Below, piece by piece: positions 9,034-18,175 of a stretch of DNA of 64,000 nt. Where the stretch lies: the NCBI GenBank assembly GCA_963836015.1, contig CAWIIF010000001.1:251962-315961 (forward strand). Direction: 5' to 3'. The position numbers were made by a program, and so were the translations under genes. The DNA is from CAWCDJ01 sp963836015 (GTDB lineage Bacteria; Acidobacteriota; Terriglobia; Bryobacterales; Bryobacteraceae). Under the pieces are notes generated by a model. That model saw nothing but the letters and a program-made list of their open reading frames with translations. It searched no databases and was not told where the DNA came from. Each line of letters begins with the position of its first letter. The stretch's first letter is position 1.

Positions 9034-10431
9034 CTATTGCTCCAGTCTGACGGTGGCGCAGACCGCGACCTTGTCCAGGTCCACGCCCCCTCCGTCCTCG
9101 GTCGGGTAGATATCCAGCTTTTTCTCAGGGCCCTCCGGTGTCAGCAGGGTCGCGCTGCGGAACTTCCCAATGAAGTGAACCGTGACGTTCTCCACCGGAT
9201 AATCCGAATAATTCACAAAGTGCAGCACCACCGTCTTGCCGTCCGCGGTGGTCAGCAGGTTGGACAGCATGGAGGAGACGTTGAAGAGCCTGACTCCCAG
9301 GTTGCGGCGTCCTACCATCGAATTCACGTCGTGCCAGATGTCGTTCAGCCGGTCGAGTTCCTTCTGGTCGAGGGTGATGCGGTTGCCGTCGGGGCGCGAA
9401 TCCTTCCATCCCGGCGGACCGGTCAGCACCATGCCTCCGGAACGCGCGAAGCCCTTCAGCACATCCTTCTGCGCGGGGGTGAGCGAGTCCGCATCGACGT
9501 CCACCGCCATGGTGGCTCCGGCCAGGGCCTCCTCGGTGAGGTGCTGGCGCGGCACGGCCCGGACGGGCGTATGCTTGACCGCGATCATGTCGAGGATGCC
9601 GCCCGAGAGGAGCCCGCCCTTGGCCGGATCCTGAACGATCGCCAGTTGCCCGTATTCCCGCATGGCGCGCCACTCCGGGTGGCTTTCGAAATAGCCCAGC
9701 AGTTGCGACATGCGACGCCAACCGCCGAGGGCATCGGCATCGCGCTTGTGGAGCCGCGCCGCAAAATCCGAATCGAAGGCGACCACCCAGCGGGCGCCCG
9801 AAATAGCCGCGTCGGCGATGGCCTGCAGGTAGCGCGCATTGGGAATGACGGTGTGCTCGGGCGGGCGGTTGGCCACCCAGACGGCCGAGCCGCCCCAGGC
9901 CCGCACGGCGCGAATGAATCCGGTGTTTGTGTCGATCCAGGCGGAGCCGCTCGGTCCGGCGCGCGTTGAGCCGTTCTCCTGGATGGCGACGCCCGGCCAC
10001 ACACCCTGGAAGGTCGCAAGGATGGGCGCGGCGGATCCCAGGGGCATGCGGTTGCGCGTGGTGATATCGACGACCTCGGCCGTGCCGGCGGCCTGCCTCG
10101 CGGCGGCCTCGGCCGAATCCGGAAACTCGCCTTCCAGCGCCAACCCGGCGACCTTGGAAGCCAGAGCCTTCCTGGCCGCGGAGGCGACATCGCCCGAAGG
10201 CGTGAGCACCGCCAGTGTCACCAGCCCGCGCGCTTCGGCCGCGGCGGTGAACTCGGGCGTGTAATTTTCGAGCAGCAGGCAATTCACAGGACTGCCTGCC
10301 AGAAGGTCGAGGGACGCGACGTCGGTCCACGGCCAGCGCACCGGCACCCAGGCGGCCGGTTTCGGTGCGGCGGTGCACACCAACGGGAACAAACCCAGCA
10401 CGGCCGTCCAGGAGGCCGCTCGCATCCGCAT
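9034..10431 (-). CDS. Secreted hypothetical protein, glycosidase-like architecture
   Basis: A 465-aa protein with a signal peptide (hydrophobic LGLFPLVCTAA) and no firm family match. The middle part reads like a TIM-barrel/GATase-like region (WIDTNTGFIRAVRAWGG, a GGMVLTGPPGW block). The last 70 residues look like a beta-sandwich cap (VVLHFVNYSDYPVENVTV), much as in the GHL6-like protein at 25929-28052. It is the first gene of a run with DUF362 and the galactonate-dehydratase-like gene, suggesting a joint role in sugar or sugar-acid handling outside the cytoplasm. That role is inference. Confidence 0.6.
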   Translation of the reverse strand: MRMRAASWTAVLGLFPLVCTAAPKPAAWVPVRWPWTDVASLDLLAGSPVNCLLLENYTPEFTAAAEARGLVTLAVLTPSGDVASAARKALASKVAGLALEGEFPDSAEAAARQAAGTAEVVDITTRNRMPLGSAAPILATFQGVWPGVAIQENGSTRAGPSGSAWIDTNTGFIRAVRAWGGSAVWVANRPPEHTVIPNARYLQAIADAAISGARWVVAFDSDFAARLHKRDADALGGWRRMSQLLGYFESHPEWRAMREYGQLAIVQDPAKGGLLSGGILDMIAVKHTPVRAVPRQHLTEEALAGATMAVDVDADSLTPAQKDVLKGFARSGGMVLTGPPGWKDSRPDGNRITLDQKELDRLNDIWHDVNSMVGRRNLGVRLFNVSSMLSNLLTTADGKTVVLHFVNYSDYPVENVTVHFIGKFRSATLLTPEGPEKKLDIYPTEDGGGVDLDKVAVCATVRLEQ

Positions 10432-10471
10432 ATACTTAATTTACGACAGCCCCGGCCATGGGGTGAAATGC

Positions 10472-11188
10472 ATGAATCTTCTTTTCCTGGCTCTCGCCCT
10501 GTTTTCTCCCGTCGATACAACGCAGCGCACTCCGGTGCTGGCCGAATTGTTCACGTCGGAAGGCTGTTCGAGCTGCCCGCCGGCCGACCTGCTGCTGAGG
10601 AAACTCGACCAGCTTCAGCCGATTCCGGGAGCCCGGGTGATCGTGCTCAGCGAGCACGTGGATTATTGGAACCAGCTGGGCTGGAAGGACCCCTACTCTT
10701 CGGCCGAGTTCAGCCGCAGGCAGAGCGACTACGCCCGGGTACTGGGCGCCGACGTATATACTCCACAGCTGGTGATCGACGGCCGCGATGCCTTTGTAGG
10801 CAGCGATGCGCGGCCGATAGAGGCAGCCATCGCCCGCGCAGCGGCACGGACGAAAACGCCGGTCCGCGTCACGGGGGCCAGCCGGGAGAGCGCGGAGGCG
10901 GTAGTCTCCATTTCCATTCCCGCGCTCGCCAAGGGCAAAGCCGATGTGTGGGTGGCGCTGGCGGATGAGAGCGACCGCTCGAGCGTCCAGCGCGGCGAGA
11001 ATTCCGGGCGCACGCTCGACCACGTCGCGGTCCTACGAAGCTTGCACAAGGTTGCTTCGGTCGGCAAGTCCGAAGGGTTTGAAAAGACCGTTCGTCTTCC
11101 GGTGAGCCTCGCGGCCTCCCGGGTGGTCGTCTTCGTCCAGGCCTATGGCGGCCCGGTGCTCGGCGCCGATTCGGTGGCGATCCGGTGA
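10472..11188 (+). CDS. DUF1223 thioredoxin-like secreted protein
   Basis: A 238-aa exported protein of the DUF1223 family, which has a thioredoxin-like fold. The ATG of MNLLFLALALFSP opens a short signal peptide; longer upstream frames lack a leader. The family block LFTSEGCSSCPPAD carries the CxxC pair, followed by VLSEHVDYWNQLGWKDPYSS and TPQLVIDG. The CxxC suggests a redox or metal-binding role, but no function has been established for the family. It is divergent from the 465-aa gene with only 40 bases between starts and ends one base from convergent msrB, itself a methionine redox enzyme. Confidence 0.85.
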   Translation: MNLLFLALALFSPVDTTQRTPVLAELFTSEGCSSCPPADLLLRKLDQLQPIPGARVIVLSEHVDYWNQLGWKDPYSSAEFSRRQSDYARVLGADVYTPQLVIDGRDAFVGSDARPIEAAIARAAARTKTPVRVTGASRESAEAVVSISIPALAKGKADVWVALADESDRSSVQRGENSGRTLDHVAVLRSLHKVASVGKSEGFEKTVRLPVSLAASRVVVFVQAYGGPVLGADSVAIR

Positions 11189-11189
11189 G

Positions 11190-11783
11190 CTATTCCTTTT
11201 TGGTAAAGCGCAGAGCCGCGGAGTTGATGCAGTAGCGCTGGCCGGTCGGCTCGGGACCGTCCGGAAAAACATGCCCCAGGTGGGCGTCGCACTTGCTGCA
11301 CAACACCTCGGTCCGGTCCATAAACAGGCTGCGATCGGTCTCGGTTCGCACATTCTCTTCGGCGGCCGGCGCCCAGAAACTGGGCCACCCTGTTCCGGAT
11401 TCGAACTTCTCGTCGGATCGGAACAGCGCCGTGCCGCAGCAGGCACAGCGGTACATTCCGGCTTCGTGGTTGTTCCAGTAGCGTCCGGTAAATGCGCGCT
11501 CCGTGCCCTTCTTGCGTGTCACCGCGAACTCTTCCGGTGTGAGCTCGCGCTCCCACTCGGCATCGCTCTTCACGACCTTGTTCATTTCGAGTGTTCCCCT
11601 CCTCTCCCCATTATCGGAAAAGATCACCAGCCGGATGCGGGCGCCGGTTCCATTGGCGCGTGCATCGGGCAGCCGCCGCGGGCTGCGGTTGGACAACGCC
11701 CACAGCCCGGCGAAGGCAAACGGCATGAAAAGCACCGCCCTTCGCGGAACGCCCCCGCTGGAGATCTCCTGGAACACAGCCAT
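11190..11783 (-). CDS. msrB: Peptide-methionine (R)-S-oxide reductase MsrB, membrane-anchored
   Basis: Reduces methionine-R-sulfoxide in proteins. The core has two CxxC zinc pairs (CACC and CSKC), the FESGTGWPSFW block and the catalytic Cys in RYCINSAAL. Compared with the usual 130-aa enzyme there are about 66 extra N-terminal residues: PRRAVLFMPFAFAGLWAL (a Tat-like or anchoring leader), a linker, and VIFSDNGERRGTLE, a strand found in exported MsrB forms. For this reason the long start is preferred. A GGAGGGG lies before an internal ATG at 11583-11585, so a cytosolic short form is possible. Overall it looks like an envelope repair enzyme. Confidence 0.88.
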   Translation of the reverse strand: MAVFQEISSGGVPRRAVLFMPFAFAGLWALSNRSPRRLPDARANGTGARIRLVIFSDNGERRGTLEMNKVVKSDAEWERELTPEEFAVTRKKGTERAFTGRYWNNHEAGMYRCACCGTALFRSDEKFESGTGWPSFWAPAAEENVRTETDRSLFMDRTEVLCSKCDAHLGHVFPDGPEPTGQRYCINSAALRFTKKE

Positions 11784-11908
11784 TTGATGTTAGATTCACC
11801 GATCGCGGTTCAAAGGCGCGCCATTTGGCAGATCGCGTGCAATTCTCTTGTCGCGTGCCACCGACCGGTGAAGTAAATCACGAGACGGACCGGCTCGAAC
11901 AGGTCCCG

Positions 11909-13148
11909 ATGAACGAGCCGGGTCAGCCGCCTCAACCTCCTGCGAAGAAACGACATGTGCTGCGCATGGTGCTGATTGCCGGGCTCGTGGTAGCCCTCGC
12001 CGCCGGCTGGTTCTGGTGGCACGGGCGCAACCGGGTGTCCACGGACGACGCTACGGTGGACGGTCACATCGTTCCGATTTCCCCCAGGGTTTCGGGGCGG
12101 ATCCTGCAGGTGCTGGTGGACGACAACCAGCACGTGGAGCCGGGGCAGGCGCTGGTGACGCTCGATCCGAGCGACTACCAGGCACGCGTGGACCAGGCCA
12201 AGGCGGCCCTGGACGCAGCCATCGCCAAGGCTCATGCGGCACAGGTCACCGTGCCGCTGACCCAGGCCACGACGAGCAGCGGGACAACGAGCGCCGCCGC
12301 CAAAGTCGCGGCCGCCCAGGCAGACGCCAGAGCCGCGCAGGTGGCCGCCGAGCAGGCCGCTACCTCGGCGGTCAAGACCGCGGAAGCCGGCGTAGCCCAG
12401 GCGGAAGCGGACAATCGCAAGGCCCAGGCCGATCTCAGGCGCATGCAGCCACTGGCCGCGAAACAGGAGATCTCGCGGCTTCAGCTCGATAGTTACGTCG
12501 CCGCCGCGCAGGTGGCCGCCGCGCAGCTCAACTCCGCGCGCCAGCAGTTGAACGCGGCCCGCCAAAGCGCGGAGAACGCGCGGGCCGCGGCCGAGGCCGC
12601 CACCTCACGGGTGGCGCAGGCACGTGCCGAGCTGCAACAGTCCAAAGCCAACCAGCAGCAGGTGAACGTCACCGCCGCCGATGCCAAATCCGCGCAGGCC
12701 GCCATCGAGCAGGCCCGCGCCAACCTGCAGGCCGTCACGCTCGATCTCGGCTACACCACCATCCCGCGCATCGGTAACCGGGGTTGTCACCGACAAGACC
12801 GCCGAGCCCGGCCAGGTGGTGCAGCCCGGCCAGGCCCTCATGTCCCTCGTCCCGCTTCACGATGTGTGGGTAACGGCCAACTTCAAGGAGACCCAGCTCG
12901 CCCATGTCCGTCCGGGCCAGCGCGCCGAAGTTCACGTCGATACCTATGGACAGACCGTGGTGGGCCGTGTGGATTCGATCGCCGGCGCCACGGGCGCGAT
13001 CACCAGCCTGCTGCCGCCCGAGAACGCGACCGGCAACTTCGTCAAGGTGGTGCAGCGCATCCCGGTGAAGATCGTCTTCGACAAGCTTCCGGGGGGCATC
13101 ACCCTGCGCCCCGGCATGAACGTCGAGGCCACGATCATCACGAATTGA
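11909..13148 (+). pseudogene. HlyD/EmrA-type membrane-fusion protein with a single-base frameshift
   Basis: Periplasmic adaptor of a drug-efflux or secretion pump. The N-terminus has a cytoplasmic stub, a membrane helix (MVLIAGLVVALAAGWFWW) and STDDATVDGHIVPISPRVSG, the EmrA-type lipoyl half. A long Ala/Gln-rich coiled-coil hairpin follows, then LDLGYTTI. At 12763-12765 (CCC) the frame breaks. Skipping one C joins TTI to RASVTGVVTDKTAEPGQVV in the next frame, exactly the expected second lipoyl half, which runs to the stop at 13148. The start is placed at MNEPGQ; a TTG at 11825 is less likely. No partner permease or outer-membrane channel is adjacent. Confidence 0.75.
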
Positions 13149-13167
13149 CGAACACCCCCCTCAAGTC

Positions 13168-13185
13168 GGAAAAACGGGCTTTTCC
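13168..13185. terminator. Possible bidirectional hairpin between convergent genes
   Basis: GGAAAA and TTTTCC form an inverted repeat with a six-base loop between the ends of the HlyD-type gene and the GH15 gene. The stem is short and lacks a clear T-tract, so termination is only suggested. Confidence 0.3.
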
Positions 13186-13211
13186 AGCCGCCGTCGGCCC
13201 TTCTGCCCCGC

Positions 13212-15038
13212 CTAATCCTCTCTTCCTCCCAGCAGCTGATTCAGCTTAAACGCCGCGCTGATCAGCCCGAGGTGCGTGAGCGCCTGGGGATAGTTTCCGA
13301 GCATCTCGCCCCTCGAGCCGATCTCTTCGGAAAACAGCCCAAGGTGGTTGGAGTACGAGAGCAGCTTCTCGAACAACAACTGCGCCTCCTCCAGTTGTCC
13401 GGCGCGCGCCATGGCCTCCACCAGCCAGAACGAGCAGACGGTAAAGCATCCCTCGCTTCCGGGCAGTCCATCGGGCGCGGCCTTATCGAGGGAGTAGCGC
13501 CTCACCAGGCTGTCGGACGCCAGATCTTTGCGAATGCGATCGATGGTGCCGAGCATTCGCGGATCGTCGGGCGAGACGAAGAGCATCAGCGGCATCATGA
13601 GGAGGGCCGCATCGACGGCGCCGGCGTGCCAGTATTGCACGAAACTCCCGAGATCTTCGTTCCACCCCTTATCCATGATTTCGTGATAGATGCGATTCCG
13701 CTGGCGACGCCACTCGTCGCCCTCGGTAGGGAATGAGCGTTTGCGCGCCAGCCGCACTCCGCGATCGAGGGCCACCCAGCATTGGAGCTTCGAATACGTG
13801 AACTGCCGCCGGTCTCCGCGCACTTCCCAGATGCTCTGGTCGGGCTGATCCCAATGCGCGGCGAGCCAGTCCAGCATGCGGCTCACTTCCTTCCACATCC
13901 CGTAGGAGAGCGGCGTGCCGTACTTGTCGTAAAGGTAGATGGAATCCATCAGCTCGCCGTAGATATCGAGCTGAAGGTGTCCCACGGCCGCATTTCCCAC
14001 GCGGACCGGCCGCGATCCCCGGTATCCGTCGAGGTGATCGAGCGTCTCCTCGGTGAGCTCATGCCGGCCGTCGATGCCGTACATCACGTTCAACGGCCCG
14101 TTCTCCGGCTCTTCCTCCGCGGCGCGCTGCTGCATGAACTGCGCAAAGGCGGCGGCCTCCTCGGTATAGCCGAGGCGGATCAGCGAGTAGACGGTGAACG
14201 CCGCGTCGCGGACCCAGGTGTATCGATAGTCCCAGTTCCGCACGTTGCCGATCTCTTCGGGAAGGCTGGTGGTGGGGGCTGCCACAATCGCGCCGGTCGG
14301 CAGGTAAGTCATGAGCTTCAGCACCAGCGCCGACCGCGTCACGGTCTCGCGCCAGCGGCCGTGGTACCGGTTGTGCGCGGACCAGTCCCGCCAGAACCGG
14401 ACGGTCTGCTGCAGAAGATCAGTCCCGTCCACCGCCTGCTCGGTAAGGGAGGCGTCGGCTTCGCCGGAGCGGTGGCGCAGCACGAAGGCCGCCTCTTCGC
14501 CGCTCTTCAGGACGAACTCCACCGCCGTCGCGGTGCCCTCCTGCCGCATGGGCAGCGGCCCCTTCAGCACGAACTGCTGCAGCTGCGATTCGAAGATCGC
14601 GGACCGTCCGTCGCTTCCGAGGTGGATCGTGTGGGGCCGGCGGGCATAGTCGAACGCCGGCCGGCACTCCATGCGAAAGCGGACTGCTCCGCGCACCGAC
14701 TTCGCGATGCGCACTATCTGCCGCGCGCTCTGCTCGGTGGGTCCGCCCGCCTCCTTCCCGATCGGCATGAAGTCCGTCACTTCGGCCATGCCCTCGTCGG
14801 TGAAGAAGCGCGTCATCAGCACGTTGGTGTCCGGCAGGTACATCTGCTTGGCATCGCCGTCCGCGGCCGGGGCGAGGCGCCAGAAGCCGCCGATGCGGTC
14901 GTCGAGAATCGCCGCGAAGATGCTCGGCGAATCGAACCGCGGCAGGCAGCACCAGTCGATCGACCCGTTCGTGCCCACAAGGGCCACGGAGCGCATATCG
15001 CCGATGATTCCGTAATCGGCAATCGGCAGGTAGCTCAT
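13212..15038 (-). CDS. Glycoside hydrolase family 15 protein (trehalase/glucoamylase-like)
   Basis: A 608-aa GH15 enzyme of the bacterial trehalase/glucoamylase group. It starts with SYLPIADYGIIGDMRSVALVG and SIDWCCLPRFDSPS, the usual N-terminal super-sandwich. The (alpha/alpha)6 barrel carries NWDYRYTWVRDAAFTVY, a HELTEETLDHLDGYRGSRPVRVGNAA-like block read in two parts, and DIYGELMDS. No signal peptide is seen, so it should act in the cytoplasm on maltose-, trehalose- or glucan-type substrates. Its ATG overlaps the stop of the upstream SDR gene by four bases (ATGA), showing translational coupling. Confidence 0.9.
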   Translation of the reverse strand: MSYLPIADYGIIGDMRSVALVGTNGSIDWCCLPRFDSPSIFAAILDDRIGGFWRLAPAADGDAKQMYLPDTNVLMTRFFTDEGMAEVTDFMPIGKEAGGPTEQSARQIVRIAKSVRGAVRFRMECRPAFDYARRPHTIHLGSDGRSAIFESQLQQFVLKGPLPMRQEGTATAVEFVLKSGEEAAFVLRHRSGEADASLTEQAVDGTDLLQQTVRFWRDWSAHNRYHGRWRETVTRSALVLKLMTYLPTGAIVAAPTTSLPEEIGNVRNWDYRYTWVRDAAFTVYSLIRLGYTEEAAAFAQFMQQRAAEEEPENGPLNVMYGIDGRHELTEETLDHLDGYRGSRPVRVGNAAVGHLQLDIYGELMDSIYLYDKYGTPLSYGMWKEVSRMLDWLAAHWDQPDQSIWEVRGDRRQFTYSKLQCWVALDRGVRLARKRSFPTEGDEWRRQRNRIYHEIMDKGWNEDLGSFVQYWHAGAVDAALLMMPLMLFVSPDDPRMLGTIDRIRKDLASDSLVRRYSLDKAAPDGLPGSEGCFTVCSFWLVEAMARAGQLEEAQLLFEKLLSYSNHLGLFSEEIGSRGEMLGNYPQALTHLGLISAAFKLNQLLGGRED

Positions 15039-15802
15039 TGTTCGCTGTAGTTCCAGAGCAGGCCGCCGTCCACCACCACGGTGGTTCCGGTGATGTAAGC
15101 GGCATCATCGGAGGCCAGGAACGCGGCCACGCTCGCGACGTCGGACGGTTTGCCGAGGCGATGCAGCGGGATGTTCTCGAGCAGCGCGCCGAGCAGTTTG
15201 GGATCCGACAGGAGCTTGCGGTTGATCGGCGTTTCGATCGCGCCGGGGGCGATGTTATTGACCGTGATGCCGAACTGGGCCAGCTCCACCGCCAGGTTCC
15301 GCATCATCATTTTCAGCCCGCCCTTGGCCATGCAGTACGGCGTGAAGTTGGGGAAGGGAAGCTCCTCGTGCACCGAACTGATATTGATCACCGTGCCCGG
15401 CGCCTTCCGCGCCACCAGCCGCGCGGCGAACGCCTGGGTCAGGAAGAACGGGCCATGCAGGTTCACGCCGATCACCGCCAGGTAGTCGGCCTGGGCGATC
15501 TCGAGGAACGGCGCCCGCTTTTCGATCCCGGCGTTGTTGACGAGTATATCGAGCGACCCCAGCGCGGCCACCGCCTCATCCTCCAGCTTCCGCGCCGCTT
15601 CCGGGCTCCCCACGTCGGCCTGGATCGCGGCCGAGCGTCGACCCATCTTCTCCACCTGCGCGCGCGTGTCCTCGGCCCCGGCGCGGTTCGAGTGGTAATT
15701 GATCACCACATCGGCGCCCTCTTCGGCCAATCGCAGCGCAATCGCCTGTCCGATTCCCTGGTCGCTGCCCGTGACGAGGGCATTCTTTCCGCTTAGTTTC
15801 AT
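15035..15802 (-). CDS. SDR-family oxidoreductase, glucose 1-dehydrogenase-like
   Basis: Classical short-chain dehydrogenase of 255 aa. It has the cofactor loop TGSDQGIGQ, NNAG, the catalytic Ser in NISSVHEE, the YCMAK pair (Tyr and Lys) and the C-terminal GTTVVVDGG block. The pattern is that of glucose 1-dehydrogenase or 3-oxoacyl reductase relatives. Being coupled to a GH15 glucosidase suggests oxidation of the released sugar, which is inference. The start is set at MKLSGKN; an in-frame extension of 27 residues upstream lacks family similarity. Confidence 0.88.
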   Translation of the reverse strand: MKLSGKNALVTGSDQGIGQAIALRLAEEGADVVINYHSNRAGAEDTRAQVEKMGRRSAAIQADVGSPEAARKLEDEAVAALGSLDILVNNAGIEKRAPFLEIAQADYLAVIGVNLHGPFFLTQAFAARLVARKAPGTVINISSVHEELPFPNFTPYCMAKGGLKMMMRNLAVELAQFGITVNNIAPGAIETPINRKLLSDPKLLGALLENIPLHRLGKPSDVASVAAFLASDDAAYITGTTVVVDGGLLWNYSEQ

Positions 15803-15915
15803 ACTCTTTAAACCTACCCGCCGCCGTTTGTTCGCCGCTGTATCGCAGCGCACTTCTGTCCGATACCCATCATAATTCCCCACGGGCTCCGCGCCGCATG
15901 CGATGATATTCGGTC

Positions 15916-18111
15916 TTGAACAAGAGATATACGGGACTGTTATTCCTCTTCCTTCCGGCCGCCTGCTTCGCCCAGCCCGAGGAGACCCGCCCGACGATCA
16001 CGATACCCCGCGTGTCGCGCGCGCCCAAGCTGGCCGATTTTCTCAGCAACGTCCCACGCGAAGCGGAGCTGGCCGTTACCGACTTCCGCCAGATCGATCC
16101 GGGCGACGGCAACCCGGTGTCCCATCCCACCACGGCGTTTCTTTCGTACGACTCCACCAACCTCTATGTCGCGTTCATCGCCCGCGACGACCCCCGCCTC
16201 ATTCGTGCGCGCGTCGCGAAGCGCAAGCAGATCCTAACGGACGACCGCGTCACTATCAACATCGACACCTTCCACGATCACCGCCACGCCTATTGGTTCG
16301 ACGTCAACCCCTATGCCATCCAACTGGACGGCATCACCACCGACGGCGTCGGCGACGATTTCAGTTGGGAGGGCCTGTGGTACACCGAGGCCAAGATCAC
16401 GGAGGAGGGGTACGTAGTCCTCATCACGATACCGTTCAAGACCCTCCGATTCCCGGACAATGCCAGCCAGACCTGGGGCGTGATGCTGGGGCGCTTTATC
16501 CAGCGCAACAATGAGTTCGCCATGTGGCCCTACATCACGCGGCGCCGCTTCCCGCAGTTCGTGGCCCAGTTCGGTGAAATGAAGGGCCTCGAGAACATCT
16601 CGCCGGGACGCAACCTGCAGTTGATACCATTCGGCCTGCTCTCCGGCTCCCGCTACCTGGACCAACCGGCGGGCGGGATCCCGCGCATGGTCAGCGAACC
16701 CGGGTATCGCGGCGGGCTCGACGCCAAAATGGTCATCAAGGACGCGCTCACGCTGGATGCCACGCTCAACCCGGATTTCAGCCAGGTGGAATCGGACGAG
16801 CCCCAGGTCACCGTGAATCAGCGCTACGAGGTCTTTTTTCCGGAGCTCCGCCCGTTCTTCATGGAGAACGCGTCCTATTTCGCCACGCCGCAGAACCTGT
16901 TCTTCTCGCGGCGCATCATCGATCCGGAATTCGGCATCCGCCTCACTGGCAAGGTCGGCCGCTGGGGCCTGGGTGTCCTGGCCACGGATGACCGTGCGTC
17001 CGACCGCACGGAGGGTCTGGGGCGCGCCACCGACGCCGTCGTCAGCGTGCAGCGGGACTTCCTCAACGATTCCCATCTACGCTTCTTCGGAACCGACCGT
17101 GAACTTTCCACGGGCTTCAACCGCGTGGCGTCGCTCGACACGCGCCTGCACCTGCCGTACAACTTTTTCTTCACCGGGCAGGCGGTCACGACGCGTACCC
17201 GCCCGCTGGGCGCGCCGGATTACTCGGGCAACGGCTACTTCGCGCAGATCAGCCGCTCCAGCCGCAGGCTTCAGTACTCCTCGGCGTTCACCGATCGCAG
17301 CCCGGGCTTCCGCGACGAGCTCGGCTACATTCCGCGCATCGACATCCGCGAGTTCAAGAACAAGGTGGGCTACCGGTTCTGGCGGGAGAAGAAGACGCTG
17401 GTCGATTTCGGCCCCGATATCACGGTTCTGGGGAACTGGAATCGCCTGGGCCGCGCACAGGATTGGGAGGTGGGGATGGGATGGACCATGGAGTTCACCC
17501 GCCTCACGAATCTCAGCGTGAACCGCACGGAAGCCTTCGAGCTCTATAACGGGTACGGGTTCCGCAAAGGCTACAACAACTACCAGGTCAACAGCGAGTG
17601 GTTCCGTTGGGCGGCGATATCGGCCGGGTATACTCACGGTTCGGGAGTCAACTACTACCCGGTGGCCGGCAGCGCCCCTTTCCTCGGCCAGACCCGGGAG
17701 GGAAGCCTGGCCCTGACCTTGCGCCCTACCGCCAAAGTGCGGCTCGATGAGACCTATCTTTACAGCACCCTCAGGGCCGGCGCCGCCACGGCCTACACCA
17801 ACCACATTGCGCGCTCGAAGGTGAACTATCAGCTCACGCGCGAGCTCTCGTTCCGCGCGATTCTCGATTACAACGGCGTACTCCCCGATGCCGGGATGGT
17901 CACGCTCGACCGCACCAAGCGGATCGGCGCCGACTTACTCATGACTTACTTGCTGCATCCCGGTACGGCTCTGTACGTCGGTTACACGGACATCTACGAG
18001 AACCTGCTCTTCGACCCGTCGAAGCCGCCGTACCTGCAGTTGTCCAACTCGCCCACCATGAATACCGGCCGCCAGATCTTCGCCAAGCTCACCTACCTCT
18101 TGCGTTTTTAG
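15916..18111 (+). CDS. DUF5916 / CBM9-like outer-membrane protein
   Basis: A 731-aa exported protein with a TTG start and the leader YTGLLFLFLPAACFAQ. Residues of about 40-210 resemble the carbohydrate-binding family 9-like domain (STNLYVAFIARDDP, DDRVTINIDTFHD, WEGLWYTEAKI). The rest is the DUF5916 part (NPDFSQVESDEPQVTVNQRY, FFPELRPFFMENASYF) with alternating beta strands ending in a terminal aromatic (TYLLRF), as expected for an outer-membrane barrel. The family is linked to carbohydrate-related functions but is not characterised. It is divergent from the SDR-GH15 pair, suggesting a shared carbohydrate theme. Confidence 0.85.
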   Translation: MNKRYTGLLFLFLPAACFAQPEETRPTITIPRVSRAPKLADFLSNVPREAELAVTDFRQIDPGDGNPVSHPTTAFLSYDSTNLYVAFIARDDPRLIRARVAKRKQILTDDRVTINIDTFHDHRHAYWFDVNPYAIQLDGITTDGVGDDFSWEGLWYTEAKITEEGYVVLITIPFKTLRFPDNASQTWGVMLGRFIQRNNEFAMWPYITRRRFPQFVAQFGEMKGLENISPGRNLQLIPFGLLSGSRYLDQPAGGIPRMVSEPGYRGGLDAKMVIKDALTLDATLNPDFSQVESDEPQVTVNQRYEVFFPELRPFFMENASYFATPQNLFFSRRIIDPEFGIRLTGKVGRWGLGVLATDDRASDRTEGLGRATDAVVSVQRDFLNDSHLRFFGTDRELSTGFNRVASLDTRLHLPYNFFFTGQAVTTRTRPLGAPDYSGNGYFAQISRSSRRLQYSSAFTDRSPGFRDELGYIPRIDIREFKNKVGYRFWREKKTLVDFGPDITVLGNWNRLGRAQDWEVGMGWTMEFTRLTNLSVNRTEAFELYNGYGFRKGYNNYQVNSEWFRWAAISAGYTHGSGVNYYPVAGSAPFLGQTREGSLALTLRPTAKVRLDETYLYSTLRAGAATAYTNHIARSKVNYQLTRELSFRAILDYNGVLPDAGMVTLDRTKRIGADLLMTYLLHPGTALYVGYTDIYENLLFDPSKPPYLQLSNSPTMNTGRQIFAKLTYLLRF

Positions 18112-18141
18112 TCAATGGACTGCGTCGCAAAACAGGGACTG

Positions 18142-18175
18142 GCTCGAATTTCGCTGCACTTGCGAAATTCGGAGC
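18142..18175. terminator. Strong hairpin downstream of the DUF5916 gene
   Basis: GCTCGAATTTCGC (18142-18154) pairs with GCGAAATTCGGAGC (18162-18175) around a seven-base loop, with one bulged base. It lies between two convergent genes and could stop transcription from either side, although no T-tract follows. It directly abuts the dispersed repeat at 18176. Confidence 0.45.
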
